From assembly GCA_002479815.1 (NCBI GenBank), contig DLPA01000055.1, forward strand, positions 3,816 through 18,664: DNA of 14,849 nucleotides, given 5' to 3'. Of the stretch, positions 1-6,924 are shown in pieces. Under the pieces are notes generated by a model. It ran no database searches. It had not been told where the DNA came from and worked only from the letters and a program-made list of their open reading frames with translations. This DNA comes from a bacterium UBA7470. Its GTDB lineage: Bacteria > Pseudomonadota > Gammaproteobacteria > Burkholderiales > Burkholderiaceae_C. Each line of letters opens with the position of its first letter. The first letter of the stretch is position 1. The position numbers and the translations under genes are program-made.

Positions 1-1274
1 GCCGTGGTCGAGGCCACCACCGATAAAAACACCGCCCCAAACAAAATCCCCGACAAGAGCATCAACGCCCACTGCTGCAACAGCGCGGGCAACATCACTG
101 CCACCCCCAGCAGGCCATTCAGGAAGGCCAGCGCGCCTCCTGCCTTGGCGCGATCCAACAAGCCCGCCCACAGCCGTGCAGAAGCCACGACTGCCAGCCC
201 CAAACCGGCATAAAACAAGGTGACATCGCTGGCGGGGATGCCTCGGTCGCGCAACAAGGCAATCACAAACGTCATGTAGCCGATATAGCCCATGCCAAAG
301 CAGGCATAGCCAGCCAAGGCAAAACTCAGTCGATACAGCGGTACGGGTGCCGTATTCGGCGCAGGGGTTGCCTGTGGGTCTGTGCCTTGCGGCGGTTTTG
401 GTGCGTCTTGCTTGTGGAACCAACGGGCCGGCCAGATCAACATCAATGCCGCTGCTGCACATGCCAACGCCAGCCACCACCATGCCCATGTCCACGTATG
501 CGCTTGTTTGGCGTGCCACTGAAGGACGGCGGGCACCGCCAACGCCGACAACACAATCCCCCAGCCCACACCGCCATACACCGTGCCTAACAATAGGCCG
601 CTGCGCTGAGGATGCCAAACCCCCAAACGCGCTGCCAATACCCCTGCAGCCACAAATACCCACGCACTGGCAATGCCTGCCAAAAAGCGCAGCCCTAATA
701 AGGGGGTGGGGTGTAAGAAAAATCCGGTGGCGGCCATGAAAACAGCTGCCATGAGCGATCCGCCCACCAGCACCTGTGGGGTTCCTTGGGTCCGCATCAA
801 CCACGGGGCGGACAAGGCTCCCACCAAGTACCCCAACGCATTGGCGGTGTTCATGCTGCCTGCCAAGGCATACGTCCAGTGCAAGTCTTGTCGCATCAGC
901 GGAAGCAACAAGCCGTAGGCAAAGCGTGTGATGCCCAAAGAAACCGCAGCCGCCAACGACAGCATCAACGCCACCCACAAAGGCGAGTCCTTGCCCCACA
1001 AGCTCAGATCGACGCCCAGCCTGTGGTGAACAGGCGCAGGTGTGGCAAACGAGGCGATTTGTTCTGTACTGGCCTGTGCCGGTGGTGCAGCAGACGGGGG
1101 CGGGGTCTGCTTGTCCTGTGCTGCCAGTGCAGGCGCGGCCGGGGGCTTGGCGGCCTGTTGGTATTTGGCAGGATTTTTAGGCAACGCTTCGGCTGGCATG
1201 GTGCCATCAACGGCAGAAACCCGGTAGGCTTTGGACTTGTGGGTTGGTTGGGATGGGTTTGTGCTGGTATCCAT
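1..1274 (-). CDS. MFS transporter, YbfB/YjiJ family (3' end cut by window edge)
   Basis: This is an open minus-strand frame from ATG at 1274 to the left edge with no stop, so about 424 residues are visible and the C-terminus is missing. After a polar N-terminus, the first membrane span starts near residue 100 and is followed by R-F-A-Y-G-L-L-L-P-L-M-R and then S-M-N-T-A-N-A-L-G-Y-L-V-G. These are the conserved helix 1/helix 2 motifs of YbfB/YjiJ-type major facilitator proteins. About ten hydrophobic helices can be followed. The family is made of inner-membrane secondary transporters whose substrates are mostly unknown, so none is assigned. The N-terminal ~95 residues are rich in Pro, Ala and Gln and are an unusual cytoplasmic extension; an internal start nearer helix 1 is possible. 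An in-frame ATG also lies four codons upstream of 1274. It is divergent from the diguanylate cyclase gene. Confidence 0.85.
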   Translation of the reverse strand, partial: MDTSTNPSQPTHKSKAYRVSAVDGTMPAEALPKNPAKYQQAAKPPAAPALAAQDKQTPPPSAAPPAQASTEQIASFATPAPVHHRLGVDLSLWGKDSPLWVALMLSLAAAVSLGITRFAYGLLLPLMRQDLHWTYALAGSMNTANALGYLVGALSAPWLMRTQGTPQVLVGGSLMAAVFMAATGFFLHPTPLLGLRFLAGIASAWVFVAAGVLAARLGVWHPQRSGLLLGTVYGGVGWGIVLSALAVPAVLQWHAKQAHTWTWAWWWLALACAAAALMLIWPARWFHKQDAPKPPQGTDPQATPAPNTAPVPLYRLSFALAGYACFGMGYIGYMTFVIALLRDRGIPASDVTLFYAGLGLAVVASARLWAGLLDRAKAGGALAFLNGLLGVAVMLPALLQQWALMLLSGILFGAVFLSVVASTT

Positions 1275-1383
1275 TACGTGAAGCATCTTGGAAAATGCTT
1301 CAATAATAGTTTGCGAACGTGCTCTGCACTGTCCTTCGCCTGTGTCAAGTCTCACACCGTACTTCAATTTTCTTTCTTTTCAT
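1275..1383. promoter_or_regulatory. Divergent intergenic region with a 7-bp dyad
   Basis: This 109-bp gap separates the divergent MFS and diguanylate cyclase genes, so it should hold promoters for both. It contains the inverted repeat GAAGCAT (1280-1286) and ATGCTTC (1295-1301), separated by 8 bases. The repeat sits just upstream of the MFS start codon, where it could be an operator or a leader hairpin. No convincing -10/-35 pair or Shine-Dalgarno sequence was recognised for either gene. Confidence 0.35.
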
Positions 1384-3243
1384 ATGAATGCCACACAGGG
1401 CAGAGGCATCACACTGCGACGCTGGGCGTTGTTGCTGTGGTGCTGGACCATGATTTATGCGGGCCTGGCTTCGGCACAGACAGCCGTGGTTTTTCATCCC
1501 AACACCGATCGCGTTGACCTGGCTTCTCGCTTGATCTATTGGCAAGACCACCAAGGGGACGCGGACTGGAAACAGGCCAACGAGGCCGCGTCACAAGGTT
1601 TGTTCCGGCCGTTGCCTGAAGGGATGGCAGATCCAAACTTTGGCTTGACCTCAAGTGCATATTGGTTTCGCCTGAAAGTTCGCTCACTTGTCGAGCTGGA
1701 GACGGCACTGATTGAGGTCGCTTATCCCCCTTTGGACGCGGTTTCTTTTTACATCAATGGGCAATTGCGCAGCTTGACCGGAGATCATCTTGCGTTTTCG
1801 TCGCGCCCCTACGCACACCGGCATTTTGTGCTGCCGGTGAAATTCACCCAAGAAGAAGCGGTATTGATCGACATTCGCGTGGTCAATGCAGGCAACTTGA
1901 CTGTACCGATTCGGCTGTGGTCGCGGGGAGGGTTTGAACGCCACAACCAAGTGAGCTACGGCTTGCTGGCGGCTTATTTTGGATTGATGGTGGGGCTGGC
2001 TGTTTACAACCTGCTTTTGTTTTTGTCGCTGCGCAGCCCCAGTTACTTGTGCTATGTGTTGTTCATTTTGGCTTTGGGATACGGCCTTTGGAGCTACAAC
2101 GGCTTCCAAGCGCAATACGTCAGTCCTGATTGGCCCGCGTGGAATGACAGGTCGCCTTTGGTGGGATTCACTTTGGCAGGCATTTTTGGCATTTTGTTCG
2201 TCAGAACATCGTTGGCTATTGGAGAACACTTGCCAACGACGAACCACTGGTTGTTGGCATTTGTGCTGATGTTTGCGGTGCAGTGTGTGTGCGTATCGCT
2301 GGGCTGGAGCCCCATCATCAATCGCTGGATTTACCTTACAGGCCTGGGCGCCAACGTCCTTCTCATTTTCACCACCTGGCAAGCAATGCGAAAAAAAATC
2401 ACAGGCGCCGAGGTGTTCATGGTCGCTTGGGGTATTTTGGCCTTGGGCATTGGAACAGCCAATTTGCGTAATTTGGGTTGGATTCCCAACAACCTGTTCA
2501 CCCAAAATGCGCTGCAGTTGTCTTCTGCACTGGAAATGGTGTTGTTGTCGTTTGCATTGGCGCACCGCATTCACAGCGAGCGCCGCTTGCGGGAACAAGC
2601 GCAAGCACAGGCGCTGAGTCTGCGACTCGACTTGGTACACACCTTGCAACACAAAGAAATGGAACTCGAAGCACTGGTGCAAGAAAGAACCCTCAAACTT
2701 CAACAAGCCCACGAAGCCTTGAGTCAACGCGAAACAGAGATGCGCGAACTCGCCCATCATGACGGTCTGACAGGACTGGCCAACCGCAAGCTGTTGGAGG
2801 ATCGCTTTCATCAGGCCACAGCTCGCGCGCAACGCAATGGCTTAGAACTGGTGGTGATGGTGATTGATTTGGACAGCTTCAAACCCATCAATGACACGCA
2901 CGGACACGCAGCTGGGGACACGCTTTTAAAAGTGTTAGCGCAACGCATGGCCACACGACTGCGGCAGACAGACACCTTGGCTCGCATTGGCGGGGACGAA
3001 TTTGTCGTCTTGCTCTCAGACTTACCCCCAGACACCTGCGTGAACGCGATCACGCACAGCCTAGAAGGCGTGTTGTCCACGGCTGTCATGTGGTGCGACA
3101 TTGAGTTGCACGTGTCTGGCAGCATCGGCTGCGCGCGTTATCCACAAGACAGCCTGACCTTGCAACATCTGCTGAACGAGGCAGACAGGCGAATGTATGA
3201 GGTCAAACAACTTAAAAAAAGCCGCTTGCTCCACATCGCTTAG
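1384..3243 (+). CDS. Membrane diguanylate cyclase with 7TM-DISM sensor and GGDEF domain
   Basis: This gene is predicted to make cyclic di-GMP from two GTP in response to an outside signal. Starting at ATG 1384 (619 aa), residues 1-32 form a signal peptide ending A-S-A. Next come a periplasmic 7TMR-DISM extracellular domain (about 35-180), a seven-helix membrane block (about 190-395), a coiled coil (about 396-455) and a GGDEF domain to the end. The active-site motif R-I-G-G-D-E-F is intact at residues 534-540. Five residues before it is R-Q-T-D, the RxxD inhibitory I-site, so product feedback is expected. H-D-G-L-T-G-L-A-N-R at the domain start is also typical. An upstream in-frame ATG at 1288 would add 32 residues before the signal peptide, so 1384 is preferred, although neither start has a clear ribosome site. 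The stop overlaps that of the convergent copper ATPase. The ligand is unknown. Confidence 0.92.
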   Translation: MNATQGRGITLRRWALLLWCWTMIYAGLASAQTAVVFHPNTDRVDLASRLIYWQDHQGDADWKQANEAASQGLFRPLPEGMADPNFGLTSSAYWFRLKVRSLVELETALIEVAYPPLDAVSFYINGQLRSLTGDHLAFSSRPYAHRHFVLPVKFTQEEAVLIDIRVVNAGNLTVPIRLWSRGGFERHNQVSYGLLAAYFGLMVGLAVYNLLLFLSLRSPSYLCYVLFILALGYGLWSYNGFQAQYVSPDWPAWNDRSPLVGFTLAGIFGILFVRTSLAIGEHLPTTNHWLLAFVLMFAVQCVCVSLGWSPIINRWIYLTGLGANVLLIFTTWQAMRKKITGAEVFMVAWGILALGIGTANLRNLGWIPNNLFTQNALQLSSALEMVLLSFALAHRIHSERRLREQAQAQALSLRLDLVHTLQHKEMELEALVQERTLKLQQAHEALSQRETEMRELAHHDGLTGLANRKLLEDRFHQATARAQRNGLELVVMVIDLDSFKPINDTHGHAAGDTLLKVLAQRMATRLRQTDTLARIGGDEFVVLLSDLPPDTCVNAITHSLEGVLSTAVMWCDIELHVSGSIGCARYPQDSLTLQHLLNEADRRMYEVKQLKKSRLLHIA

Positions 3244-5585
3244 GGCCGCCAGCGTCGCAACAACAACGCATTCGTCACCACACTGACTGAGCTAAACGCC
3301 ATCGCTGCGCCCGCCACCACAGGACTCAACAGACCCAATGCCGCCAATGGAATGCCAGCCACGTTGTAGGCAAACGCCCAAAACAGGTTTTGGCGAATTT
3401 TGGCAACCGTCCGGCGTGCAATGTCCAAGGCTTGTGCCACCATCAACGGGTCACCACGCATCAGCGTAATGCCTGCGGCGTGCAAGGCCACATCGGTTCC
3501 ACCTCCTTGCGGGTGGTTCATCGCCATGCCCACATCGGCAGCGGCCAAAGCCGGCGCATCATTGATGCCATCGCCCACCATCGCGACCTTGTGCTGTCCA
3601 TTGGCACGCAAGGCCATCACCGCCGCCGCTTTGTCCGCAGGCAACACGTCTGCCATGACATCGGCCTTGTCTATCCCCACTTGTGCAGCCACCGCCAACG
3701 CAGCGCCTTGGTTGTCCCCTGAGATCATGACCACACGCCAGCCACGCGCCTTCAATTCGGCCACTGCCGCCGCTGCGTTGGGTTTAGGTTCGTCTGCAAA
3801 TGCAAACCAAGCCAAGACTTCAGATCCCAGCGCCAAGACAGAAACTGTCGCACCGTGGGCTTGTTGTGTGTGTATATGCGCACGCACCGTCGTGGAAATG
3901 CTGAAACCCAACTCGTCCATCCAACGCACACTGCCCAAGCGCAGCACTTGTGCCGCCATCGTAGGGGTGTGACGACAAATCGCCTCCGTGCCCTTGCCCG
4001 CCACGGCATGTACATCGTCCAGCACCCAGTCACCCCACCCTGCTTCTTGTAAGCTGGGCCATGACGCACGTTCTGCTTTTGCTGCCGCGACCACCGCACG
4101 CCCCAAAGGATGTTCGCTGTTCAATTGCAAATGCGCTGCCAAATAAAGCGGTGCGTCCCCCACCTCACCTTGCGGTGAAAAGCCATCAGGCCCCTGTGTC
4201 GATGCGCGTTGCCACTCGCGCAGGCGGGGCTGTCCTTGCGTCAACGTGCCCGTCTTGTCAAACGCAATGACATCCACTTGATGCGCCATTTCCAAGACCT
4301 GGGGGTCTTTAATCAAAATGCCATAACGGGCCGCCACCCCCGTCCCAGCCATGATGGCGGCAGGCGTAGCCAAACCCAAGGCACAAGGACAGGCAATCAC
4401 CAACACAGACACGGCATGAATCAGGGCCGCCTCCAGCCCCACTCCCAACCACCACCACACCCCCCCCGTAAGTAAACCAATCAAAAGCACCACCGGTACA
4501 AAGACGGAGGCCACCCGATCGACCAAACGCTGCACGGGGGCTTTGCCTGCTTGAGCGTCTTGCACCAAGTCGATGATGCGGGCCAAGGTGCTCTGCCCCC
4601 CTACCGCTGTCACTTGCACTTGCACCACCCCATCGCCATTGAGCGTACCGCCTGTAATCACATCGCCCATTTGCTTGACCACAGGCAAGCTTTCGCCTGT
4701 CAACATGGATTCATCGGCTTGCGTTTGTCCTTGTGTCACCACGCCATCGGCGGGAAAGCGCTCTCCAGGGCGCACCAACACCGCATCCCCCACCAATAAC
4801 TCGGCCACCGCCACATCCATCATCTCCGTGCGGCGTAGGCCATCCGGCAATAAATGAGCCGATTCGGGGCGCAACTGGTGCAGGGCACGAATGGCAGACG
4901 AGGTTTCGCGCTTGGCGCGCGTCTCTAGCCACTTGCCGAGCATGACCAAGGTAATCACCACCGCAGACCCCTCGTAGTACAGATGCACCATCTGACCCGC
5001 CGGTGCTTGCCACCAAAGCCAAGTGGACAACCACCATCCCGCTGTCGTGCCCACAGCCACCAGCAATTCCATATTGCCCGTGCCCCCTTTAAGGCCATGC
5101 CAGCCTGCTTTGTAAAACCGCCAACCCAAGCCAAACTGCACAGGCGTTGCCAGCACCAATTGCCACGCTGCCGGTAACATCCAATGCTGTCCCCCTAAGT
5201 CTCCGATCATGGGCAAGACCAAGGGCAAGGACAACGCCAGACCCAGCAATACCAAATAAAAATCTAATTTTTCTTTATTTCTATAAGCTTTTTCTGCTTC
5301 TAAATCAGAAGCACGACTTCCATCGACATCGCGCGGTTCATAGCCCGCATCACGAATGGCGCGCGCCACCTGAGCGGTGGATAAGTCACCAGCAAACATC
5401 ACCCGGGCCGATTCAGTCGCCAAGTTAACGCTGACCTCTTGAACACCCGGCATTTTTTTTAATACCCGCTCCACACGACCCACACATGAAGCGCAGGTCA
5501 TACCTCCAACCCCCATATCCATACGGTTTGATGCAGCAAAAGACATAAAAGAAGACGTGACCAAAGTCATCAGACTAAAACACAC
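3240..5585 (-). CDS. copA: Copper-exporting P1B-type ATPase (CopA-like)
   Basis: This enzyme pumps Cu(I) from the cytoplasm using ATP. On the 781-residue reading, one heavy-metal-associated domain carries G-M-T-C-A-S-C (Cys31, Cys34). The actuator motif T-G-E is at 296-298 and the membrane C-P-C metal site at 399-401. The phosphorylated D-K-T-G-T has Asp443, the S-E-H-P-L-G motif of the nucleotide domain has His492, and G-D-G-I-N-D is at 671-676. Tyr740-Asn741 and M-x-x-S-S (762-766) in the last two helices are the Cu(I)-specific P1B-1 ligands, which argues against a Zn or Cd pump. The outermost start is GTG at 5585. Internal ATGs at 5570, 5546 and 5522 are as likely or better, because the metal-binding domain starts right after 5522; no ribosome site decides. 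It is divergent from the CopZ-like gene. A short A/T-rich stretch near 5255-5300 encodes a lysine-rich, charged linker. Confidence 0.95.
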   Translation of the reverse strand: MCFSLMTLVTSSFMSFAASNRMDMGVGGMTCASCVGRVERVLKKMPGVQEVSVNLATESARVMFAGDLSTAQVARAIRDAGYEPRDVDGSRASDLEAEKAYRNKEKLDFYLVLLGLALSLPLVLPMIGDLGGQHWMLPAAWQLVLATPVQFGLGWRFYKAGWHGLKGGTGNMELLVAVGTTAGWWLSTWLWWQAPAGQMVHLYYEGSAVVITLVMLGKWLETRAKRETSSAIRALHQLRPESAHLLPDGLRRTEMMDVAVAELLVGDAVLVRPGERFPADGVVTQGQTQADESMLTGESLPVVKQMGDVITGGTLNGDGVVQVQVTAVGGQSTLARIIDLVQDAQAGKAPVQRLVDRVASVFVPVVLLIGLLTGGVWWWLGVGLEAALIHAVSVLVIACPCALGLATPAAIMAGTGVAARYGILIKDPQVLEMAHQVDVIAFDKTGTLTQGQPRLREWQRASTQGPDGFSPQGEVGDAPLYLAAHLQLNSEHPLGRAVVAAAKAERASWPSLQEAGWGDWVLDDVHAVAGKGTEAICRHTPTMAAQVLRLGSVRWMDELGFSISTTVRAHIHTQQAHGATVSVLALGSEVLAWFAFADEPKPNAAAAVAELKARGWRVVMISGDNQGAALAVAAQVGIDKADVMADVLPADKAAAVMALRANGQHKVAMVGDGINDAPALAAADVGMAMNHPQGGGTDVALHAAGITLMRGDPLMVAQALDIARRTVAKIRQNLFWAFAYNVAGIPLAALGLLSPVVAGAAMAFSSVSVVTNALLLRRWRP

Positions 5586-5678
5586 ACATGTCCAGAGAAT
5601 ACACCCACCTGTACTTTGCTTTATAAATAAGGATTCGGCTGATCGCTGTTTTTTGACCCCTCACGGAAAGGCATTGTT

Positions 5679-5894
5679 ATGAGCATTCAACCCATCTCTT
5701 ATGTATTCACGGTCACTGGCATGAGTTGTGGCCATTGCGAAAAAGCCATCACACAAGCTTTAAAGCAATCAGATCCATCGGCAGAGGTCCGCATTGATCG
5801 ACAAGCCCAACGTGTGGAAGTCACCAGCACCCAAGACAAAGAGCAACTGGCACAAGCCATACGTGAAGAAGGCTATAGCGTCGTTGCAGGCTAA
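5679..5894 (+). CDS. copZ: Copper chaperone, heavy-metal-associated domain (CopZ/Atx1-like)
   Basis: This is a 71-residue single-domain protein. The motif M-S-C-G-H-C (Met15 to Cys20) is the MxCxxC copper site on the first loop of a ferredoxin-like fold. V-E-V-T-S and the C-terminal E-E-G-Y-S-V-V-A-G fit the later strands of the family. It should bind Cu(I) in the cytoplasm and hand it to the N-terminal domain of the neighbouring ATPase. The histidine between the cysteines is a common variant. The start ATG is well supported by GGAAAGG at 5665-5671, seven bases upstream. It is transcribed away from copA, with 93 bp between the outermost start codons, so the two genes may share a divergent control region, but no clear CueR-type operator was found. 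The symbol is assigned by family and context. Confidence 0.9.
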   Translation: MSIQPISYVFTVTGMSCGHCEKAITQALKQSDPSAEVRIDRQAQRVEVTSTQDKEQLAQAIREEGYSVVAG

Positions 5895-5907
5895 GCAATT
5901 TCAAAAA

Positions 5908-6110
5908 CCTGTGTATAACTTTTGAGCAATTGGGGGCTTATCCACAGCACTCCCGCAAGTGCGCTGGTTTCCCCCAGTTGAGAACGTGGACTCATACGCG
6001 CTTACTCACAGCCACAAAATTACAGTAAACGATTGATTTATTTGATTTTAAAAAGTTATCCACACAAAAAACTGTCTCCTACTACTACTACCAAATTAAA
6101 AATAAAGATC
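5908..6110 (+). repeat. Origin-like element R1: DnaA boxes plus DnaA-trio-like triplets
   Basis: The element has the following parts in order. TTATACACA lies on the minus strand at 5910-5918 and TTATCCACA on plus at 5938-5946, an inverted pair 19 bp apart. A degenerate box TTACTCACA is at 6002-6010. TTATCCACA is at 6056-6064. Four tandem CTA triplets follow at 6079-6090 and then the A/T-rich tract AAATTAAAAATAAAG. TTATCCACA is the consensus DnaA box. A box followed by CTA repeats, which read TAG on the other strand, and then A/T-rich DNA is the described bacterial basal unwinding system. The same array recurs at 6777-6985 with the same spacing. The boxes themselves are directly visible; origin function is inferred, because no dnaA, dnaN, gyrB, rnpA or rpmH is in the window. 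Confidence 0.75.
6056..6110 (+). other. Candidate unwinding site in R1 (box, CTA triplets, AT tract)
   Basis: A consensus DnaA box (6056-6064) is followed after 14 bases by four uninterrupted CTA triplets (6079-6090) and then a tract of almost only A and T. In the known model DnaA loads on the box and extends along the TAG-bearing strand to open the duplex. The spacer here, rich in A with one GTCTC, is longer and less G/C-rich than in the Bacillus example, which is a mild mismatch to the model. Confidence 0.55.
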
Positions 6111-6205
6111 AATAAGAACAACAAAAGAAGAGAGACGCATTAAAACTTTACAAAACCTTATGCGATAGGCACCGAAGACTTACACAGGGATTCCATACTT
6201 GCGTC

Positions 6206-6233
6206 AAGCCTTGAACGTGATTGAGGCTTTTTT
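6206..6233 (+). terminator. Terminator-like hairpin in the leader of the Spy-like gene
   Basis: AAGCCTTGA (6206-6214) pairs with TTGAGGCTT (6221-6229), six Watson-Crick pairs plus an inner extension with two G-T wobbles and a 6-base loop. It is followed by a run of six T (6228-6233). It ends only 15 bases before the start codon at 6249. It could terminate read-through from copZ across R1, or act as an attenuator if the spy promoter lies upstream of it. The stem is moderate in strength. Confidence 0.45.
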
Positions 6234-6248
6234 ATCAAAGGATGTGTT

Positions 6249-6713
6249 ATGAAATCAATTCGGTTTTCAATGGCGTCTGTTGCCTTGGCACTGACATGGG
6301 GGATGACGCTTGCTGCACACGCGCATGCGCACGGCCCCAAAGGAGGCGACTTCGCACATGGACAAACGCCTGAAATGCGACAGCAGCACGCGATGCAGCA
6401 GCAAGCCACGCTGAAAGCTGCGCTTCAATTAACGCCAGAGCAAGAACCCGCTTGGGAACGCTTTGTTCAACAGATGAAACCACTTTCTCCAGTCGCTCGT
6501 CCGAATGCCGCAGAGTTGCATGCCATGACCACACCCCAGCGGTTAGAAAAGATGAAGGCCCTGCGTGCAGAGCGTGACGCGCACATCAACCAGCGTATGC
6601 AGTCGATCCATACTTTTTACAACGCACTGACACCAGCGCAGCAAAAAGTATTTGATGCGCACAAACCCATGCACGCCCATCAGCGCCATCATGGACGTCG
6701 TATGCACGGCTGA
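6249..6713 (+). CDS. Small His-rich periplasmic protein with two LTxxQ motifs (Spy/CpxP-like)
   Basis: This is a 154-residue protein. Residues 1-23 look like a signal peptide (K-S-I-R-F then a hydrophobic core ending L-A-A), so it should be periplasmic. Two motifs, L-T-P-E-Q (61-65) and L-T-P-A-Q (127-131), sit in otherwise helical, Gln/Met/Ala-rich sequence. This is the hallmark of the Spy/CpxP LTxxQ family of periplasmic chaperones and envelope-stress modulators. Both ends of the mature protein are histidine-rich: H-A-H-A-H near residues 24-28, and six His among residues 138-153. Next to copA and copZ this suggests metal binding or a role in copper stress, which is inference. AAAGGA at 6237-6242 supports the start, and a strong terminator follows the stop. 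The gene lies alone between two copies of an origin-like repeat. Confidence 0.82.
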   Translation: MKSIRFSMASVALALTWGMTLAAHAHAHGPKGGDFAHGQTPEMRQQHAMQQQATLKAALQLTPEQEPAWERFVQQMKPLSPVARPNAAELHAMTTPQRLEKMKALRAERDAHINQRMQSIHTFYNALTPAQQKVFDAHKPMHAHQRHHGRRMHG

Positions 6714-6738
6714 AGTCCAATTTCAGTCGTCCGTACAC

Positions 6739-6768
6739 AAAGCACAGCGGCGGGCTGTGCTTTTTTTA
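6739..6768 (+). terminator. Rho-independent terminator after the Spy-like gene
   Basis: The stem AAAGCACAGC (6739-6748) pairs perfectly with GCTGTGCTTT (6754-6763) around a 5-base loop, and the T run continues to 6767. It lies 26 bases past the stop codon. It ends the Spy-like transcript just before element R2, so transcription from the left should not pass through that element. Confidence 0.9.
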
Positions 6769-6776
6769 TCAATAAG

Positions 6777-6817
6777 CCTGTGCATAAAAGCGGGTTTTGA
6801 GATGATTTATGCACAGG
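6777..6817. repeat. Perfect 12-bp inverted repeat made of two DnaA boxes
   Basis: CCTGTGCATAAA (6777-6788) and TTTATGCACAGG (6806-6817) are exact reverse complements, separated by 17 bases. Each arm contains a TTATGCACA box plus flanking bases, so symmetry extends beyond the 9-bp box. The R1 counterpart, CCTGTGTATAA at 5908-5918 with TTATCCACAG at 5938-5947, is less perfect. Confidence 0.85.
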
Positions 6818-6924
6818 TATGTGTGTAATTTCACATTTATCCCAATTCAATCGTAATTAAAGTCCACGCTTATCCACAAGCTTTTGAATTATGTAAATGA
6901 TTGTTTTATTTGAATAAATTTAGC

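Larger units (their letters stand above)
5895..6248. other. Gene-free stretch holding origin-like element R1 and the spy leader
   Basis: This 354-bp stretch between the copper chaperone and the Spy-like gene has no credible reading frame. It becomes very A/T-rich from about 6010 to 6160. The left two thirds hold the DnaA-box and triplet array described as element R1. The last 45 bases hold a terminator-like hairpin and the ribosome site AAAGGA (6237-6242) for the gene at 6249. Confidence 0.8.

Noticed and set aside
347..1517. Plus-strand open frames at 347-739, 673-918 and 786-1517
   Set aside because: They lie antisense to the MFS gene, whose frame gives a recognisable protein, and their translations are low-complexity Arg/Pro/His-rich sequence.
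1684..2832. Minus-strand frame of 382 codons opposite the diguanylate cyclase
   Set aside because: Gln/His-rich composition without domains; the plus strand carries an intact 7TM-DISM and GGDEF protein.
3138..3146. Exact DnaA box TTATCCACA inside the diguanylate cyclase gene
   Set aside because: It encodes the conserved Tyr-Pro-Gln-Asp stretch of the GGDEF domain and has no partner boxes nearby, so coincidence with coding is the better explanation.
5590..5610. TACACCCACCTGTA upstream of copA as a copper-repressor operator
   Set aside because: Only four bases on each side are symmetric and the centre does not match a known copper operator well enough.
5653..5684. MerR/CueR-like promoter TTGACC with a 19-bp spacer before copZ
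   Set aside because: The would-be -10 overlaps the copZ start codon and the spacer lacks the expected dyad; GGAAAGG is better read as the ribosome site.
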